The notes beneath the pieces are model-generated. The model was given only the letters and a program-made list of their open reading frames with translations, ran no database searches and was not told the origin of the DNA. From assembly GCA_948470475.1 (NCBI GenBank), contig OX419338.1, forward strand, positions 32,211,882-32,275,881: a DNA stretch of 64,000 bases. The letters are read 5' to 3'. This stretch comes from Galaxea fascicularis. Taxonomy: Eukaryota; Cnidaria; Anthozoa; Scleractinia; Euphylliidae. The translations under genes and the position numbers were made by a program. How positions within the stretch are numbered: the first letter of the stretch is position 1; the number at the start of each line of letters is the position of its first letter. This document shows, in pieces, positions 48,101-58,700 of this stretch.

Positions 48101-51100
48101 CTGAAACCGCTACGAAGCGGTCGCACGACATAGCCATAAGGGTGCACACAACAACGAACATAGCTGATCCTCCAATTACATACTGAATGGTGTTCAAGAG
48201 AAGTGGTTCTTGAAGGCCTTGATACTCGAAATACGTCTCTACCGACCGACAATATCCAATGATGGCACCGATCAAAAAGTCTGCCACCCCAAGGTTCGCG
48301 ATAAGATAAGCTGTTGGAGTTCGCAGGAAGTGAAAAGGGTCGCGGTAAATTACTAGCAGCAGAAGAAAATTACCTAGAGTTGCTACAGACGCGAGTGTAG
48401 CTTCCAGAACAGTTAGGCACAGGTAAAACTGGGGACTTAGCCGTGCTTCGTTGTTGTCAGATAAAGAAGAATGTCTCGCAGTGGCGTTGTTCAATGTAGA
48501 AGCATTCATGTCTGAATAACTGACGAGGTAGGATTGAAGGAAGCCAAAGTCTTGGCCTTTACGTTTTTTTCTCTCTCTCTCTCTCTCTCTTTTTCCGCTG
48601 GATGTGTGATGTGATGAGAGTAAATGGTTTCAAGACGTTCTAACTAAATTAATGGGAGTCTTCTCTTTCCGTCCTGTTTTTCTTCAGTGGAAGTTCTTGC
48701 GCGGGCAAGTTGGCTGCGTGTCAGGTCCGATGTTGTGCCAAACTGCTAAGCTTGTTTGGAAGTTATATGTCAGCTCTTAAATTGACGAGATTGACGGAAC
48801 TTTTGCAGATGCGATGTTCTTGCCGATGTCCTCTGTGTGTGGAGCCGCAAATGTGAAAGTTGTGATTAAGACATAACGATGAGCTTTCAAACTATGGATT
48901 GAAACCTTGTGATTAATTCATCGTGTAAAAGGCCATAGGATGTCCAATTCGTCAGATCTTCATATTCGTGGAAGCAGGTGGCAAGACCAGGGATGTTACC
49001 CGCGTTTAGTTACATGGGGAAAGTGAAGCATGATTCCAATTGGTTTCTTGTCCAGTCTATGTATTGTTATACGGAGCCTTTCGACTTACCGCTGTCAAAT
49101 AATTACATTGATCTCTGTTTTCGGGTTGTATATTCAGAGCTTTTTTTATGTCAGAACGTTTCCATGCGTGTTTGTCGTAAATAACGTTGTTAATGAAACA
49201 CACGGAAGGCGGATAAAGAGTAAAGTTAACTTTTGTTTTCGTCAACAACTTATTTGTCAATAAAGGTGTGCTTTAGTAGCTTTGTGAAAAAATTGGACAT
49301 AACCATGAGGCCGTTTCTACAACTCTTAATACCCCTCGAAGTCAATGGCACCTAAGTTCAGTTATCCATTTTAATTGCGCAGCTTTTAGCGGAACAAAGA
49401 GCAAAGTCGGCCTTATTTGCGTATGGAAAAGTAAATATAAGTCCTTAATTCATTGCGATTTAATTTTGTCAAGCAGGTGTTGCGAAACATTGAATAAATC
49501 GACGTCTTTTCATTACGAGGCTTATAAATATAATAGTGTTACTGTTCCTCGTCATAAGATGTTTTTTTGGAGCTGGACAATTGTTTCTTTTATGTGCTGT
49601 GTTTCGAAGTCTCTTCTTGAGTAATAGAGGCAAAAAGTTATTTAAATTCGAAATTCGTAATTAAAATCGTCCAAGAAACAGCTTCTCTTGCTACAGTAAA
49701 CTTCATTTATTTTGAAGTGACGCCAAAATGTGCAATTCAGTATCTGCTTTTATCATTCTCAACTCAGTTTTATTTTGTTCTTTGTTGTTTATTTATGGTT
49801 ATTTTATTTTTCCGTTAAATACGAGCGTGAACGTTTACTTGACTTGGATTCGAAGGTTTGAGGAGATTTTAATACTCGAGACGTGTTTTATGTCTCCGCT
49901 CGCTGTAATTCAGCGTTTAATTTGTTAAGAAACCCGTTCACATGTCTTTAGTATATTTTTTCGTTGTTTTCCAGGATGCTGTTGCCGACCACATCTTTGA
50001 ACTGTTGTTAGAGTTTTTTTGTGTGCATGCGCACTCCATTGCATTTCCTGAAGTTGCTCTTCCTGCTGTGGTCAGGGTAAGTGATCGTCACTGTTTGTTT
50101 GTTTTTTTTTTTTGTTTTTTTTGCACGAGGCAAATTCCAAGTAAAACGTTTGACAACCTAACAGCTGTTTTTGTTTTCTTTGCCGTAGTTAAGAAAGTTT
50201 ATCAAGACTACAAATGTTCCTAAATATCGCAAGCAAATGAAGCAGCTTGTTGAGAAGGTACAGCATACGTGTTTGATAAACTGTTCCGATTTGTTACTTT
50301 CACTCGAGCCTTCCAGCGTAAAAGCGATTTGCATCAAATGTTCTCCTTTAACTATATCACTGCCTAGTCAACACACAATGTTAGGGGAATGAGACATGTG
50401 AATCATCCAAGTTGAATGTTTTAACAACGTCTCCCTACTGGTAACTAACAAAACAGCGCGGAAGAGTAGGGAGAATATGCGAGTCAGATTTACCTCTCCC
50501 TCGTTTGGACCTTGGTCTATCCCTTCCGAAATTAACGCTCTCTCTGTGATTGAGATTTGCATTGCTGATCTTCGCTCTTGGCTTCTTGCTAATCGTTTAA
50601 TGACCAGTGACGCGAAAACTGATTTTTTATTATTGGCACCCGTCAACAACTTGAAAGAACATGGTCCTGGTTCGATGCTCATATGCGAATGAATGTTCTT
50701 ATAGGCAGCATTTGTAGTAAGGCTTTTCGCGGATTATACAACGTAAAACAGATCAGAAAATTCCTTACCGTTCAATAGACAAAGACACTGGTCCACGCCT
50801 TTGTGTCTTCGCACCTTGATTACTGCAACGCACTTCTGTTTGGTCTACTTAAATATCAACGTGATCGTATACAGAAAGTTCAGAATGCTGTGGTTATAGC
50901 AATTATTTGATTATATCGAATCCGCATTTATCGAACTACATTTGCTCCCAGTAACATTCACAGTTCAGTTCAAATTGCTCCTCCTTGTCTACAAGTCATT
51001 ACGCAATCAAAATGCACCCTACATCAAAGATCTTTTGTCCCTGAAACCAGCTATCTAATTATGCTCTCCGCTCCTCTGCACAATCCCTTCTGTTCGTTTC

Positions 51101-54100
51101 AAAAGTCAGCTGCTCCTCACTTGGGGATCAGGCTTTTACTCACGCTGTACCTGTGTTATGGAACTCGCTGCCAGTAATTATAAGAACAAGTAACAGCCTC
51201 GTCATTTTTAACAAGCAACTTGAAACATGTCCATTTAGGAAAGCTTTTAGTCTGTTGGAATAGTTCTAATATTTAGCGCTTTTGATTATTCTAATTTTAA
51301 ATTGGTATAGAACTTAATGTAAAGCGCTTCTAAATATTGTTTATAGTTTTAGCGTTATACAAATCCCTTAAAGTTATCATTAGGGCTTCAGAGATTTAAA
51401 GGATCTACGCTGTCACGCAGGTGAAGTTGCATTTTGGGGTCACAACTGGGTTGGCATGCAAATCAAGCTTCCTTCTCGCATTTCCTCCCTCACAAAACGC
51501 TGCTAGGACACCACAACTGGATACTAATTGTATAATTTGACCCAAGGGGGAACATAACATAATCAGATTTTCTTCGTGTTTTTACCGCAACATTTTGACA
51601 AAACCTTGGAAACACTCGCCCAAGCTTTTTTTTTTCAGTTGTGACCAGTTCCATCCATGCCATCTTACACCAAAAAAGCTTCTGTATAGTTCTTGATTGG
51701 AATATGGCATCCGACATGACATGTTTTTCAGTTGGTTAACCACTTGACCACATGGCAACCATTGACGAGCGCTCCCGTTTGTTAGCCTTTTTTTATAGTA
51801 ATCGAGATATGTCAAAGGATTCAGGCAATCACAAAAATAACTAAGAGAACAGATCACCGCAAATGTAACAGATCTTTCACGACAGACGGAGAGAGGGGGC
51901 TCCCCAAGTATAACGGATGAAAATAACACGGAACAACAAATAAACTCGAAATCAACACGAAAATAGCAAATCAGCCCAAAAATTAACAAATCTTTGGCGG
52001 GGGGCCTCCGCAAACATAGCGAATATAACGTAAATAGCGAAAATACCAAAAGCAACGAAAGCAACAATCCAATGCCGGCAATTACAAAAAATAACGAAAA
52101 TAACAAATTAGCTGGCGTAAAAATAACAACCCTGGCGAGAGGAAGGGGAGCTCCAGAGCTATTTTCGTCATTTTGTTATCTTGTTCTTATGATTTGTGAT
52201 TTGTTATTCTTGCGATTGCCTGCGTTTCTGGAGATAACTGCAGTAATCGCCGTGTATGAGTGAAGACCAACGATTTCTTAGCGGGCTTGGTCATTTACTA
52301 AATTATGTTTCCTTTGTCGTGTAGTCTCCCCCGTAGCCGTCTTTAATGTCGTCACGCAACGCTCCTCCCTACACACGGCTGTTCATGAGGCTGCTCAGCG
52401 TTTTTCCGTGACATGTTATTTTTCTTCAACAGATTGAAGAAACGTCAACCGAGGTGACAAATAGACGCTCGAAAGTTTCGTTCAGCCCTAAAGACATCGA
52501 TGAAGTGGTGAGTGATGGGTCTGGAGGGGCACGACTGAAATGATTTGATATCTATTACAATGACACAGACAAATCGAACAGCTCCAGTATTTTTCAATGC
52601 TGTAAAATCCCGCAGCTGAAATGTTCTTCTCTGCATCGATGTCAACAGACACTCCTCTCCCTCACCCCCTCTGTTCCCTTCCCCACCCCCTCCGCCTCAC
52701 CCCAATGTCAGCTTCGCTCCTCGCTGTGCACCCGTGAAGAAACAAGCGGCAATAAGAAGATCCGTTGGTCTAGGAACTTTGATTGGCTTTAAAAACTTTG
52801 TGGGAAGGTCCTTGACTAACTGCAGTTTGCCTTAATCTTGACAACGATTCTTCCCTTCCTTCCTAAATTAAATGAATTTGGTTTAATTTTTCTTGTTGAT
52901 ATGTGATCACCATTGACATCATAATGGTCATCACCACCACCATCATCATCATCGTCGTCGTCGTCGTCGTCGTCGTCATTGTCCTCCTCATCATCATCAT
53001 CATCATCATCATCGTCATCATCATCATCATAGTCGTCATCATCGTCATTATCATCATCATCATCATCATTATCATCATCGTTATCGTTATTGTTTGTTAT
53101 TGTTGTCACTTTTAGGAGAGATGGACAGCTCAATACAGACAGCATCCAAATGCTATTGTGAAGTTCTACAATACTTGGAAGGCAATGAAACCAGCAAGCC
53201 AGCTACAGGTAAGACGCACTGATAAAAAAAATTGCCATAAGGTATGGGCCATTAGAAAAGTTATGAGGGAAAGGGGTGAGGGGGAAGGGGAGGGGTAGGT
53301 TATTTTTAGCAGTGTGCCATTTGTTTACGGAGGATTTTGTTTTTGGACGGTGGACACCCTCTGCATTTCTCTTCATTCTTCGTTGCGTGATTTTTTTTCT
53401 TTCCTTTTTTGCTTACACGATTTTTTGGGTTTTCCCCCACCCCTCCCATCGCTTTTTTAATGGTCCATCCCTAACCAAGTGACACATGCACCGCAAGAGG
53501 TGAGAAAATCCCCCACCAGTATTGATCGCCTATTGATTACCAGTTACAAGTAATTCAATTGTATCTTCCTGTATTGCAAATTTCTAGGCCGAAGTCTTAA
53601 AACTTGTGACGTGGACTGTTAATTCAATGGTGACACGTACTGTCTGAGCCTCTCTTCACATGATTGAGCGATGTTCCTTTGACATTGAAATCATGAACCG
53701 CAACAACAAACGCGCGCTGCTTTTGGTTGGATCGGCGAAAACCCTGCTCATTTCCTCTCTGATCCATCTTTGGGTGTTCTCTGCCGGTTTAAAAAACTGT
53801 CTCCTTAACCCCGTTCACCGCTAAGGCACAGATTTTATACTGGCTAACGCCAGACGATTTTACTCGTCACAGGGAAACATCCTGACGGTGAAAGGGTTAA
53901 ATGTGTGGGTGAGGAAACATTGTGAACACATTTGGAAGGCGCCCCTCAAGGTCAAAGGAAGATCGCTCTGTCTTGCTATTAACACGAAGTTATTATACTT
54001 CAACATAGATTACGTTCAACCCAGTGTGGGCGCACTGTTATCATTGGGTAATGAAAACACCCAGGTGTCGTCATTACTTGGCAGTGTAATACTGTCCAGC

Positions 54101-54463
54101 TGAGTTTACTTTTTTAGGAGGGAATGTCAGTTGGAGCCAATCAATGATGTTTCCACACTTCTTACCGAACCTTGACTTTCTCTTACCAACGAATACTTAT
54201 CCTAGGATGACGCAGAGCCAAACGAAATTGGCGAGAACGACGAAGACCCGAACGAGAAAGAATTAAAAACTGCTTCAAAGAGTAAAAGAAAACATCAAAG
54301 CTTGGAGACTGAAAAGGACAAACAAAAACAAACTGCGAAGAAGAGTAAAAAGAGAGCAAAGAAAGACGCGCGAGAGAACCGAACAGAGGCGGCGAATCAG
54401 AGTATTGAGGATGACAAGGAAGATATTGTGCGAGACTTTCAGTTTTCCTCAGACGAGGATTAA
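27138..54463 (+). CDS. NOC2L: NOC2L, nucleolar complex protein 2 homologue
   Basis: A ribosome-biogenesis factor that works with NOC1/NOC3 in 60S pre-ribosome maturation and export; the vertebrate protein is also a histone-acetyltransferase inhibitor. Eighteen phase-consistent exons give 747 aa (human 749): 27138-27160, 27234-27374, 27928-28162, 31955-32131, 32376-32499, 32645-32735, 33611-33686, 34944-35054, 36010-36123, 37005-37193, 37766-37905, 38050-38161, 38999-39112, 49975-50076, 50189-50257, 52433-52507, 53116-53208, 54206-54463. Hallmarks: [20 protein letters not shown] in exon 3, [13 protein letters not shown] (exon 10), [19 protein letters not shown] (exon 11), [18 protein letters not shown] (exon 12), and RRSKVSFS (exon 16). 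An acidic region and a Lys-rich nuclear-type tail flank the helical core. AATAAA follows at 54687-54692. Intron 13 is 10.9 kb and repeat-filled. No frame damage is seen. Confidence 0.95.
28208..28364. repeat. Palindromic MITE, family C copy 1 (NOC2L intron 3)
   Basis: The left arm GGTCTGTACTGTAAGTTACA is repeated inverted at the right (AACTTACAGTACAGACC). The ends resemble TAACCGAG and CTTGGTTGGTTA in inverted form. Same family as 36470-36623. Confidence 0.7.
28803..30597. mobile_element. 1,795-bp Mutator-like non-autonomous element
   Basis: Perfectly matching 97-bp terminal inverted repeats (28803-28899 and 30501-30597) start TAGCCTGCGTGACAGACGCC. They are flanked by an exact 9-bp target duplication GCAGACCCC (28794-28802 and 30598-30606). 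Long terminal repeats with 9-bp duplications are the signature of the Mutator (MULE) superfamily. The interior holds a direct duplication (29009-29138 and 29838-29969, over 90% similar by eye) and no transposase. It lies in NOC2L intron 3. The identical ends imply a recent insertion. Confidence 0.85.
33916..33985 (+). repeat. tRNA-derived SINE head (NOC2L intron 7)
   Basis: It has a box A (TTGGCGCAGTGGTGAGAGC) and a box-B-like GGGTTCGCTTCC at the spacing expected of a tRNA promoter. The same family as the minus-strand copy at 24112. It is followed directly by another repeat at 34011. Confidence 0.6.
34011..34919. mobile_element. 909-bp inverted-repeat DNA element (NOC2L intron 7)
   Basis: The ends are inverted copies beginning TGTGTAGTTCCAGAAAATAT and extending through poly-C/poly-G stretches for about 140 bp with divergence. 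An inner inverted pair (CAGGTCACATTCCACAGGTC at about 34230 and its inverse near 34405) suggests a nested or composite structure. There is no coding capacity. The right end stops 24 bp before NOC2L exon 8, so the element supplies sequence close to the branch-point region. Confidence 0.7.
36470..36623. repeat. Palindromic MITE, family C copy 2 (NOC2L intron 9)
   Basis: The left arm CTCGGTCCGTACTGTAAGTT is repeated inverted at the right (AACTTACAGTACGGACC). The core has a second inverted pair around ATGGCCC and GGGCCAT. The ends are TTACTAACCTCG and CGGTTGGTAAGA. It would fold into a long hairpin in RNA. Confidence 0.75.
38213..38391. repeat. Interspersed repeat, family D copy 1 (3' end cut off)
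   Basis: It starts CCTTAACTCCCAAGATCTGA and matches the copies at 46882 and 62707 in order, including AGCAATTCTCCCTTCAA and GATAACACC. Its 3' end is missing where the SINE begins at 38392. Confidence 0.65.
38392..38580 (-). repeat. tRNA-derived SINE copy 1 (NOC2L intron 12)
   Basis: Read on the minus strand, 38580-38510 is a 71-nt tRNA-like head with a seven-pair acceptor stem, a box A (TAGCTCAGTTGGTAGAGC) and a box B (GGGTTCAAGCC). The anticodon stem does not pair, so it is not a tRNA gene. A body follows with TTTTTTTCAAGC, CAATTGTAAAAATTGCG and CATATGATTC-like motifs. This head/body pair is typical of abundant coral SINEs. Confidence 0.75.
38638..38803 (-). repeat. tRNA-derived SINE copy 2, 5' truncated
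   Basis: The body is nearly identical to copy 1 (CATATGAAAGAAATCATATG, GATCGCAATTTTTACAATTG), but the tRNA-like head is cut after the ACCGGT segment, so box A is lost. It is tandem with copy 1 in the same orientation. Confidence 0.7.
39200..39280. repeat. GC-rich minisatellite at the start of NOC2L intron 13
   Basis: Alternating GCGCGAAGTGC, GAGCGCGCAGTGCGAG and GAGTGCGGGC units form a short, CpG-dense tandem repeat in otherwise AT-rich DNA. Confidence 0.65.
39281..40205. other. NOC2L intron 13, non-repetitive start
   Basis: AT-rich intronic sequence. No exon, gene or clear repeat is recognised. Confidence 0.4.
40206..46742. repeat. 27-bp satellite array in NOC2L intron 13 (about 200 units)
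   Basis: Each unit begins GTTGTAATRAGGTCC and ends either GTTGTAACCCAG or GTTGTAATGCTG; these two unit types are interspersed. About 5.5 kb of array is present, plus one inserted element (42483-43479). Units differ by scattered substitutions and small indels. Within the array 41101-41460 and 41521-41880 are identical line by line, showing a 420-bp higher-order duplication. Since 27 is divisible by 3 and stops are rare in several frames, repetitive ORFs of up to 737 codons appear on both strands (e.g. GCNKVRCNP and TTWVTTDLI periods). These lack a start context, a signal or a domain and are treated as artefacts. Confidence 0.95.
42483..43479. mobile_element. 997-bp non-autonomous transposon inserted in the satellite array
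   Basis: The terminal inverted repeat is CAGGGTCCGA at both ends. Subterminal GGTCGCCAA/TTGGCGACC motifs are repeated several times. The pentamer AGGTC, part of the satellite unit, lies on both sides (42478-42482 and 43480-43484) and is the likely target duplication. CAG ends resemble hAT/CACTA-type elements, but a 5-bp duplication fits neither well. No transposase is visible; the frames read through it are accidental. Confidence 0.75.
46882..47091. repeat. Interspersed repeat, family D copy 2
   Basis: It starts CACTTTAACTCTCAAAATCTG, shares AGCAATTCTCCGTTCAAGCT and ACACCCTCCAACTGATAAAT with the other copies, and ends in inverted GCGTTAA. Confidence 0.65.
47092..47291 (-). other. Possible orphan coding exon
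   Basis: On the minus strand an acceptor-like TTTTTCTAG precedes an open frame with well-ordered coding character: [20 protein letters not shown], then [20 protein letters not shown]. It runs into the family-D repeat, which supplies the stop at 47024-47026. No upstream or downstream partner exon was found. It lies antisense in NOC2L intron 13, downstream of the GPCR gene, and could be a relic of another gene. Not recognised. Confidence 0.25.
47538..48509 (-). CDS. Class A (rhodopsin-like) G-protein-coupled receptor
   Basis: An intronless 323-aa frame encoding a seven-helix plasma-membrane receptor; the ligand is unknown. The extracellular N-terminus has two N-glycosylation sites (NAS, NAT). 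Class A hallmarks: GN in helix 1 (GNFLLLLVI), LGVAD in helix 2, DRF instead of DRY after helix 3 ([12 protein letters not shown]), Trp in helix 4, CFAPYF in helix 6, and DPLIYAW (a DPxxY form of NPxxY) in helix 7. The short C-tail lacks an obvious palmitoylation Cys pair. Intronless receptors of this melanocortin/adenosine-like shape form large expanded families in cnidarians. It sits antisense inside NOC2L intron 13, 0.8 kb beyond the satellite array. No damage is visible, so it is probably functional. Confidence 0.85.
   Translation of the reverse strand: MNASTLNNATARHSSLSDNNEARLSPQFYLCLTVLEATLASVATLGNFLLLLVIYRDPFHFLRTPTAYLIANLGVADFLIGAIIGYCRSVETYFEYQGLQEPLLLNTIQYVIGGSAMFVVVCTLMAMSCDRFVAVSDPFNYSTRVTVRRAKFGIAVIWINALFLTVLPIAGVKKLNFLFAYCYSHFLIPAIVLTLVYILIFRKLSKKLQSLNRISPSKSSAQNTRRNLERERRLAVTIGLVLITFYTCFAPYFVKVHLWLLCSCKTSVSFLIYHLITNDILFLSSLLDPLIYAWRLERFRKSFRCVLRYRRNATAELLSFTAR
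48570..48591. repeat. CT microsatellite upstream of the GPCR
   Basis: A run of TC dinucleotides about 60 bp 5' of the receptor start (GA-rich on the receptor's strand). It may be a GAGA-like promoter element, but that is speculation. Confidence 0.7.
48592..49974. other. Rest of NOC2L intron 13
   Basis: AT-rich DNA upstream of the GPCR; presumably holds its promoter. Short frames at 48978-49263 and 49728-49928 have no recognisable domain. Confidence 0.4.
50530..51265 (+). pseudogene. LINE reverse-transcriptase fragment in NOC2L intron 15
   Basis: Translated pieces in shifting frames read [20 protein letters not shown] and DFLLLAP, then [12 protein letters not shown] and [20 protein letters not shown]. 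These are the thumb/connection region of CR1/L2/Jockey-type reverse transcriptases. Frame changes and in-frame stops are frequent, so it is a dead copy. Confidence 0.65.
51490..52260. other. AT-rich region of NOC2L intron 15 with open minus frame
   Basis: A 174-residue minus-strand frame (51582-52106) includes [16 protein letters not shown], superficially like helix 7 of a GPCR, but no other helices match. The DNA contains many AATAACAAA/AACGAAAATAAC-type units, suggesting simple-sequence expansion. Probably repeat-derived, not a gene. Confidence 0.3.
52925..53090. repeat. ATC/GTC trinucleotide microsatellite (NOC2L intron 16)
   Basis: About 165 bp of CAT/CGT triplets, ending 26 bp before exon 17. 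On the minus strand it reads as a long Asp run, a false ORF. Confidence 0.9.
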
Positions 54464-55721
54464 AGAAATTTCGTGTACATAGTTGCGAAGAGCGGCGTTT
54501 TTAGCACTTTATACGAATATCGTGTACTGTAATGATGAGAAGCAATGATAAGATCACACACAAGTGGTTATCACGGCCAAGCTGAAGAACGAGGTTTTTA
54601 TCACGATCGAAACTGTAATTTTGACGACTTTTTATCTGAAAAGAAAACAGGTTTCACACTTGCCGTATTTGTTCTGCCTTCAGAGAAATAAAATACAGAC
54701 CGTAGAAGCAGTCGTTTTTAATTACATTCCGTTAACACTTTAAGGTCTAGGATCAATATGAATATTCTCCTCAACGAACTTAAGGCGTTTCTTGTGGTAT
54801 AGGTTGGGAGAATCTGTTCAGTCGTCATGGTATTCTATCTGAGGTGATTATTTTGTTTATTCTCAAGAATAACGTGCTTAATCAAGTAGGAACCGTGTAA
54901 GGAGAAATTACGTGGTGGTCACTCTTAAGGGTAAAAACCTCAAGGATGATAGGATTGATTAAAGGCATTGGTGAAAATCCACAGTTACTGTAGTAATCTT
55001 GGAAGGCGCGATTATTAATCGCGTCTGACAGCCTAACACGGTTAGTAATCCAAGTTCCCGATCTTGGTCACAACAAAATGTTCAAAACAAATTTGATTAA
55101 TATTTCAAAGTAAGGTGCTACTCGCTACGGGGCTTGCTTGCAGATGATTATCACACAAATGAATCCTCGAGGTGATTAAATTTCGCTTTTTTTTTTTTTA
55201 ATAACCCTTACTAGGATTAGTCAGTTCGCGAATAATATGTTTCATTTCTCTGGGTGGCTCATACTTAAAAAAGGCGGGCGCGCTTTTTCTGTTGAATTTA
55301 TTTCTTTGATTCATTCTGCATATTTTACATGTCGCATAATTTGCCAATTATGCCATTCCGCAAGTCATGCCCCATGACATCCCGCAAGCTCGTTCCTCCT
55401 TTTAACCGCTCCGAAGTAAAAAGCCATGGAGCAAATGTTTGGAGAGCAAGTTGTATCCGAGCGTTCAGGCGCCAAAACATGACAAGAGAGCTAGGAAGAC
55501 GAGGTAAGGCGTATATTAATTCAGTTTATTTTCTTTCTCTCATTCATTCATCCATCCACTCATGCTTAAATCATGAGCTTGGTGTTCCTGTGCTCCTCAT
55601 ATGCAAATCCGATTTACATGAGATTCAGCGGAAACGGGCGTCTGAGAAGGCCTACAGCTAGCAGCATACTGAGCTCTGTTCAAAAGGGTACCGGAAGGCA
55701 ATAAAGACTTCAACGAACAAG
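54464..55721. other. NOC2L 3' flank and intergenic DNA
   Basis: The NOC2L polyadenylation signal AATAAA is at 54687-54692. A 110-codon plus frame at 55329-55661 shows no domain. The promoter of the DUF4430 gene should lie in the last few hundred bases; no TATA box is obvious. Confidence 0.4.
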
Positions 55722-58700
55722 ATGATAAGACCAGTAATGATTATATTCATTTTCTTCGTCTTTCTTGGCGTCACAAGAACAGGTAATTTTTATCGTACAT
55801 CGTGAATATTAGTTAAGTGAACGTATCAAACGGCATCTCGCGAAAGCGGCCAGTAAATGAATGGTGACATTTTAATGTGGCCAGTACAGTGATGGACCAG
55901 TTATTCAAACGACTGTGAAAATGGGGGCTTCCTTAAAAATCACCAGCGCTTTAACGATGACAATTCCACTAAGTTCAATTGCTTGCAAGGTGTCGGCAGA
56001 ATGCAACAGTGCCTATCTGCTTGCAACTGTGACCATGTTAGTGACTCTGAGTTAGCTATTTATTTCCGAAGACAGATTCTTGTTGGAATGCAAACCAACG
56101 AGTAATTCAGATCTCGTTACCTGTCATCAATCTTTGGGTACACGATGCTCAGTAAAAATACTTACCGGATTAGGCTACCGAAACACAATGCCGCATACAA
56201 TTTATATCGATTAACGGTCACTGGCATTTTGCATTCTTTCTTTTTCAGCAAAAAGAAAGCCAAAATGGCCATGATGATAACTGATATTCAGAAGGCCATT
56301 ATTTTAAGAAAAAAGTTAATCCGAAGGGACTCTGATTTAAATCAATGACTTTTTGCTACCGCTGAGATGACCTCTTGACAGTCAGTTTTTGAGTGCTTGT
56401 CTTTATTCATGATTATTTGCTTCATTGCTCTTAAGACTGCATCTTGTCAGGACCTCTTTACGATTAGAAAGAAAAGAGATGATTTCTTTCCACTACAAGT
56501 TTAATGACTCGAGTCGGTAAAAATCGAGGGAAAAGTGGTTTGCTCTACATGGGTATTCTTTATAAGAAAATCATGCAGCTTGAGCCAATTGTTACGTAAT
56601 AAGGACACCTAGTTATTCAGCTACTGAATTGAAACGGATGAGTTCATTTGATTATTATTATTTATTTATTTGTTTGTTTTTTTTTTATCAAATGCACATA
56701 GTTAGCACTGTATAATAAATCTATTTGGCAACATAAAAGCGAGTTTTCTGTTGAACAAATTAAAAAAAAAGATATATATATTTTTTTTACTCTCTCAGAA
56801 CTAGACTGTTAATTTTCGCCACCATAACTCATAGATAGCTTCTTCCATTGTTTGCGTCCATAAAGCCAATCAATTTAATTCAACTTAACCGCAGGCACGT
56901 GAAAATTTACGCGACAGTGGAAATTGCACTTCGTCGAGCTCTTGACGAGTTGCAAGCTTGCGAATATCCCCTTCCTCTCCCTAGGGAGAAAGCGGATTTA
57001 CGCATGCTACGAATTGCACGCCGTACCGTGAATCGAAACACTGGTCTAAAGTCCAATTCCACAATGATCTCGCCTCTGGAGTCTGCGTTCACGTTGCCCA
57101 GTGGTCGGGAATCGTTGTTGTAGTTCGCTGCAGTTCTGAAATATCAACCCATTCACTTCCGTGAAAATTTACGCTACAGTGGAAATTGAGTTCATTCGAG
57201 ATGCCAAGTTGTAGTGTCCAGTCGAGCTCATGACGATTTGCTAGTTCGCTGCAGTTGTGAAATATAAACCCATCTACCTTCCTGAATACACTATTTTGTT
57301 AATTAATGATTAATGATCAGTTCCAAGAGTCCTTTCTGGGGGCAAACGATCAAAATTAGAATTTCAAACTACGTCTTTAAATAACTGTTTGCCCCCAGAA
57401 AGGACTGGATCTACTCACAATTCACTTGGAACTGATCATAAGCAAAATGGTGTATTTACGATTATCGTTGATTCTTAATTTTTAACTTGAATTTAAGAAT
57501 TTACGATTAGACTGACAGTCTGAAACGAATTCTGGGAAATCAACATATTTCTTTAAGAGAAGACTCCTCAGTGTCTGGATAGGACTCGAACCTACGGCGC
57601 TTCCCTTTCTAATCTCTAGGCAAACACGTCGCTGGCTGCACAATTAACCTTGTGCTGTAAACCTATATGAACATTCGCTAAGAAATAATTTTTGGAAGTA
57701 AATGGGAAAGGTTGGTCACCAAACCTCAATACCAAGCTAACTATTTTAAAATCAGCGCTTAGGCCTAATCACTGTAGAGTAGTGATATTCTATGCTAGAC
57801 CCTATTCCCTAATCAATGTCTATTGAAGTTGTAACTTTTGCTGCCATCTTGTGCGCCTTCAGTGGCCTAGCGGAAGCAGCCATTACTACTTGTCCGAATG
57901 ACATTCGTTTTCTTTTTTGTTCCTTTCCGACAAGTCCTGGGACATGTGTGTCCTCATTTAATGATAACGATAAATTCTACACTGATTTACAATTAACGAT
58001 TATAGTTAATCTTGAGGGGATAGCGTGTTGGAAATATCTCACCCGTTGTCAAACTGCGCATGTTTCGCATCATTTTTTTTCCAATCTCGTCCCCGATTGT
58101 TTTTGACGTGCGTGAGATTGGAACCTCGTGCCAATCGGATTCCAATATATGAACCAGGGTATCTAGAGTAACTGTCGAACATTTAATGAAAACATTATTG
58201 TAAGGAAGCATCCATTAGATTTGTTTTGCATTACAAGAAAACATTCCTTCGGTTCTTGAGAAGTTTATTCGAATTAAAAATTGTTAGACATCATAGTCTC
58301 TTCTCAGATATGTGTCGATGCTGCTTAGTATAAAGTAATAAAGTTTCGAGAGTCAGCAGGCTTCCCATACACGAGACGTCAGATCTCAAGAAACGAAAAA
58401 CGGGTGAAGAAATACAGCGTCGCAATGGTATCGTTTCTGGCCGGCCAGAGGTCGCGTTCTTGGTGCTGACCAAAAAAAAAGAGGGCTCTTGGGACGAGAT
58501 TGCATTGTTTTGGCTTGCCTTCCGTTATTTTTTTTACGTTCATATGCCTTGTTCAAAGAAAATCACTAATTCGACTGAACTTTCGACAGTTGCTCCTTTT
58601 TAACTTTCCGGGCGAGGTTGGTTTCGTTCCTTCGTTTTATCTACAGCCGAGAGCCTGTTCACTCAAGATCGAAGAGTAATAGTTTTTCTTTTTTTCTTTT

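Noticed and set aside
51582..52106. A second GPCR (NPLTY-like motif)
   Set aside because: Only one motif matches. The other helices and the DRY region are absent and the DNA is low-complexity.
52816..53145. Asp-rich ORF on the minus strand
   Set aside because: It is the translation of an ATC/GTC microsatellite.
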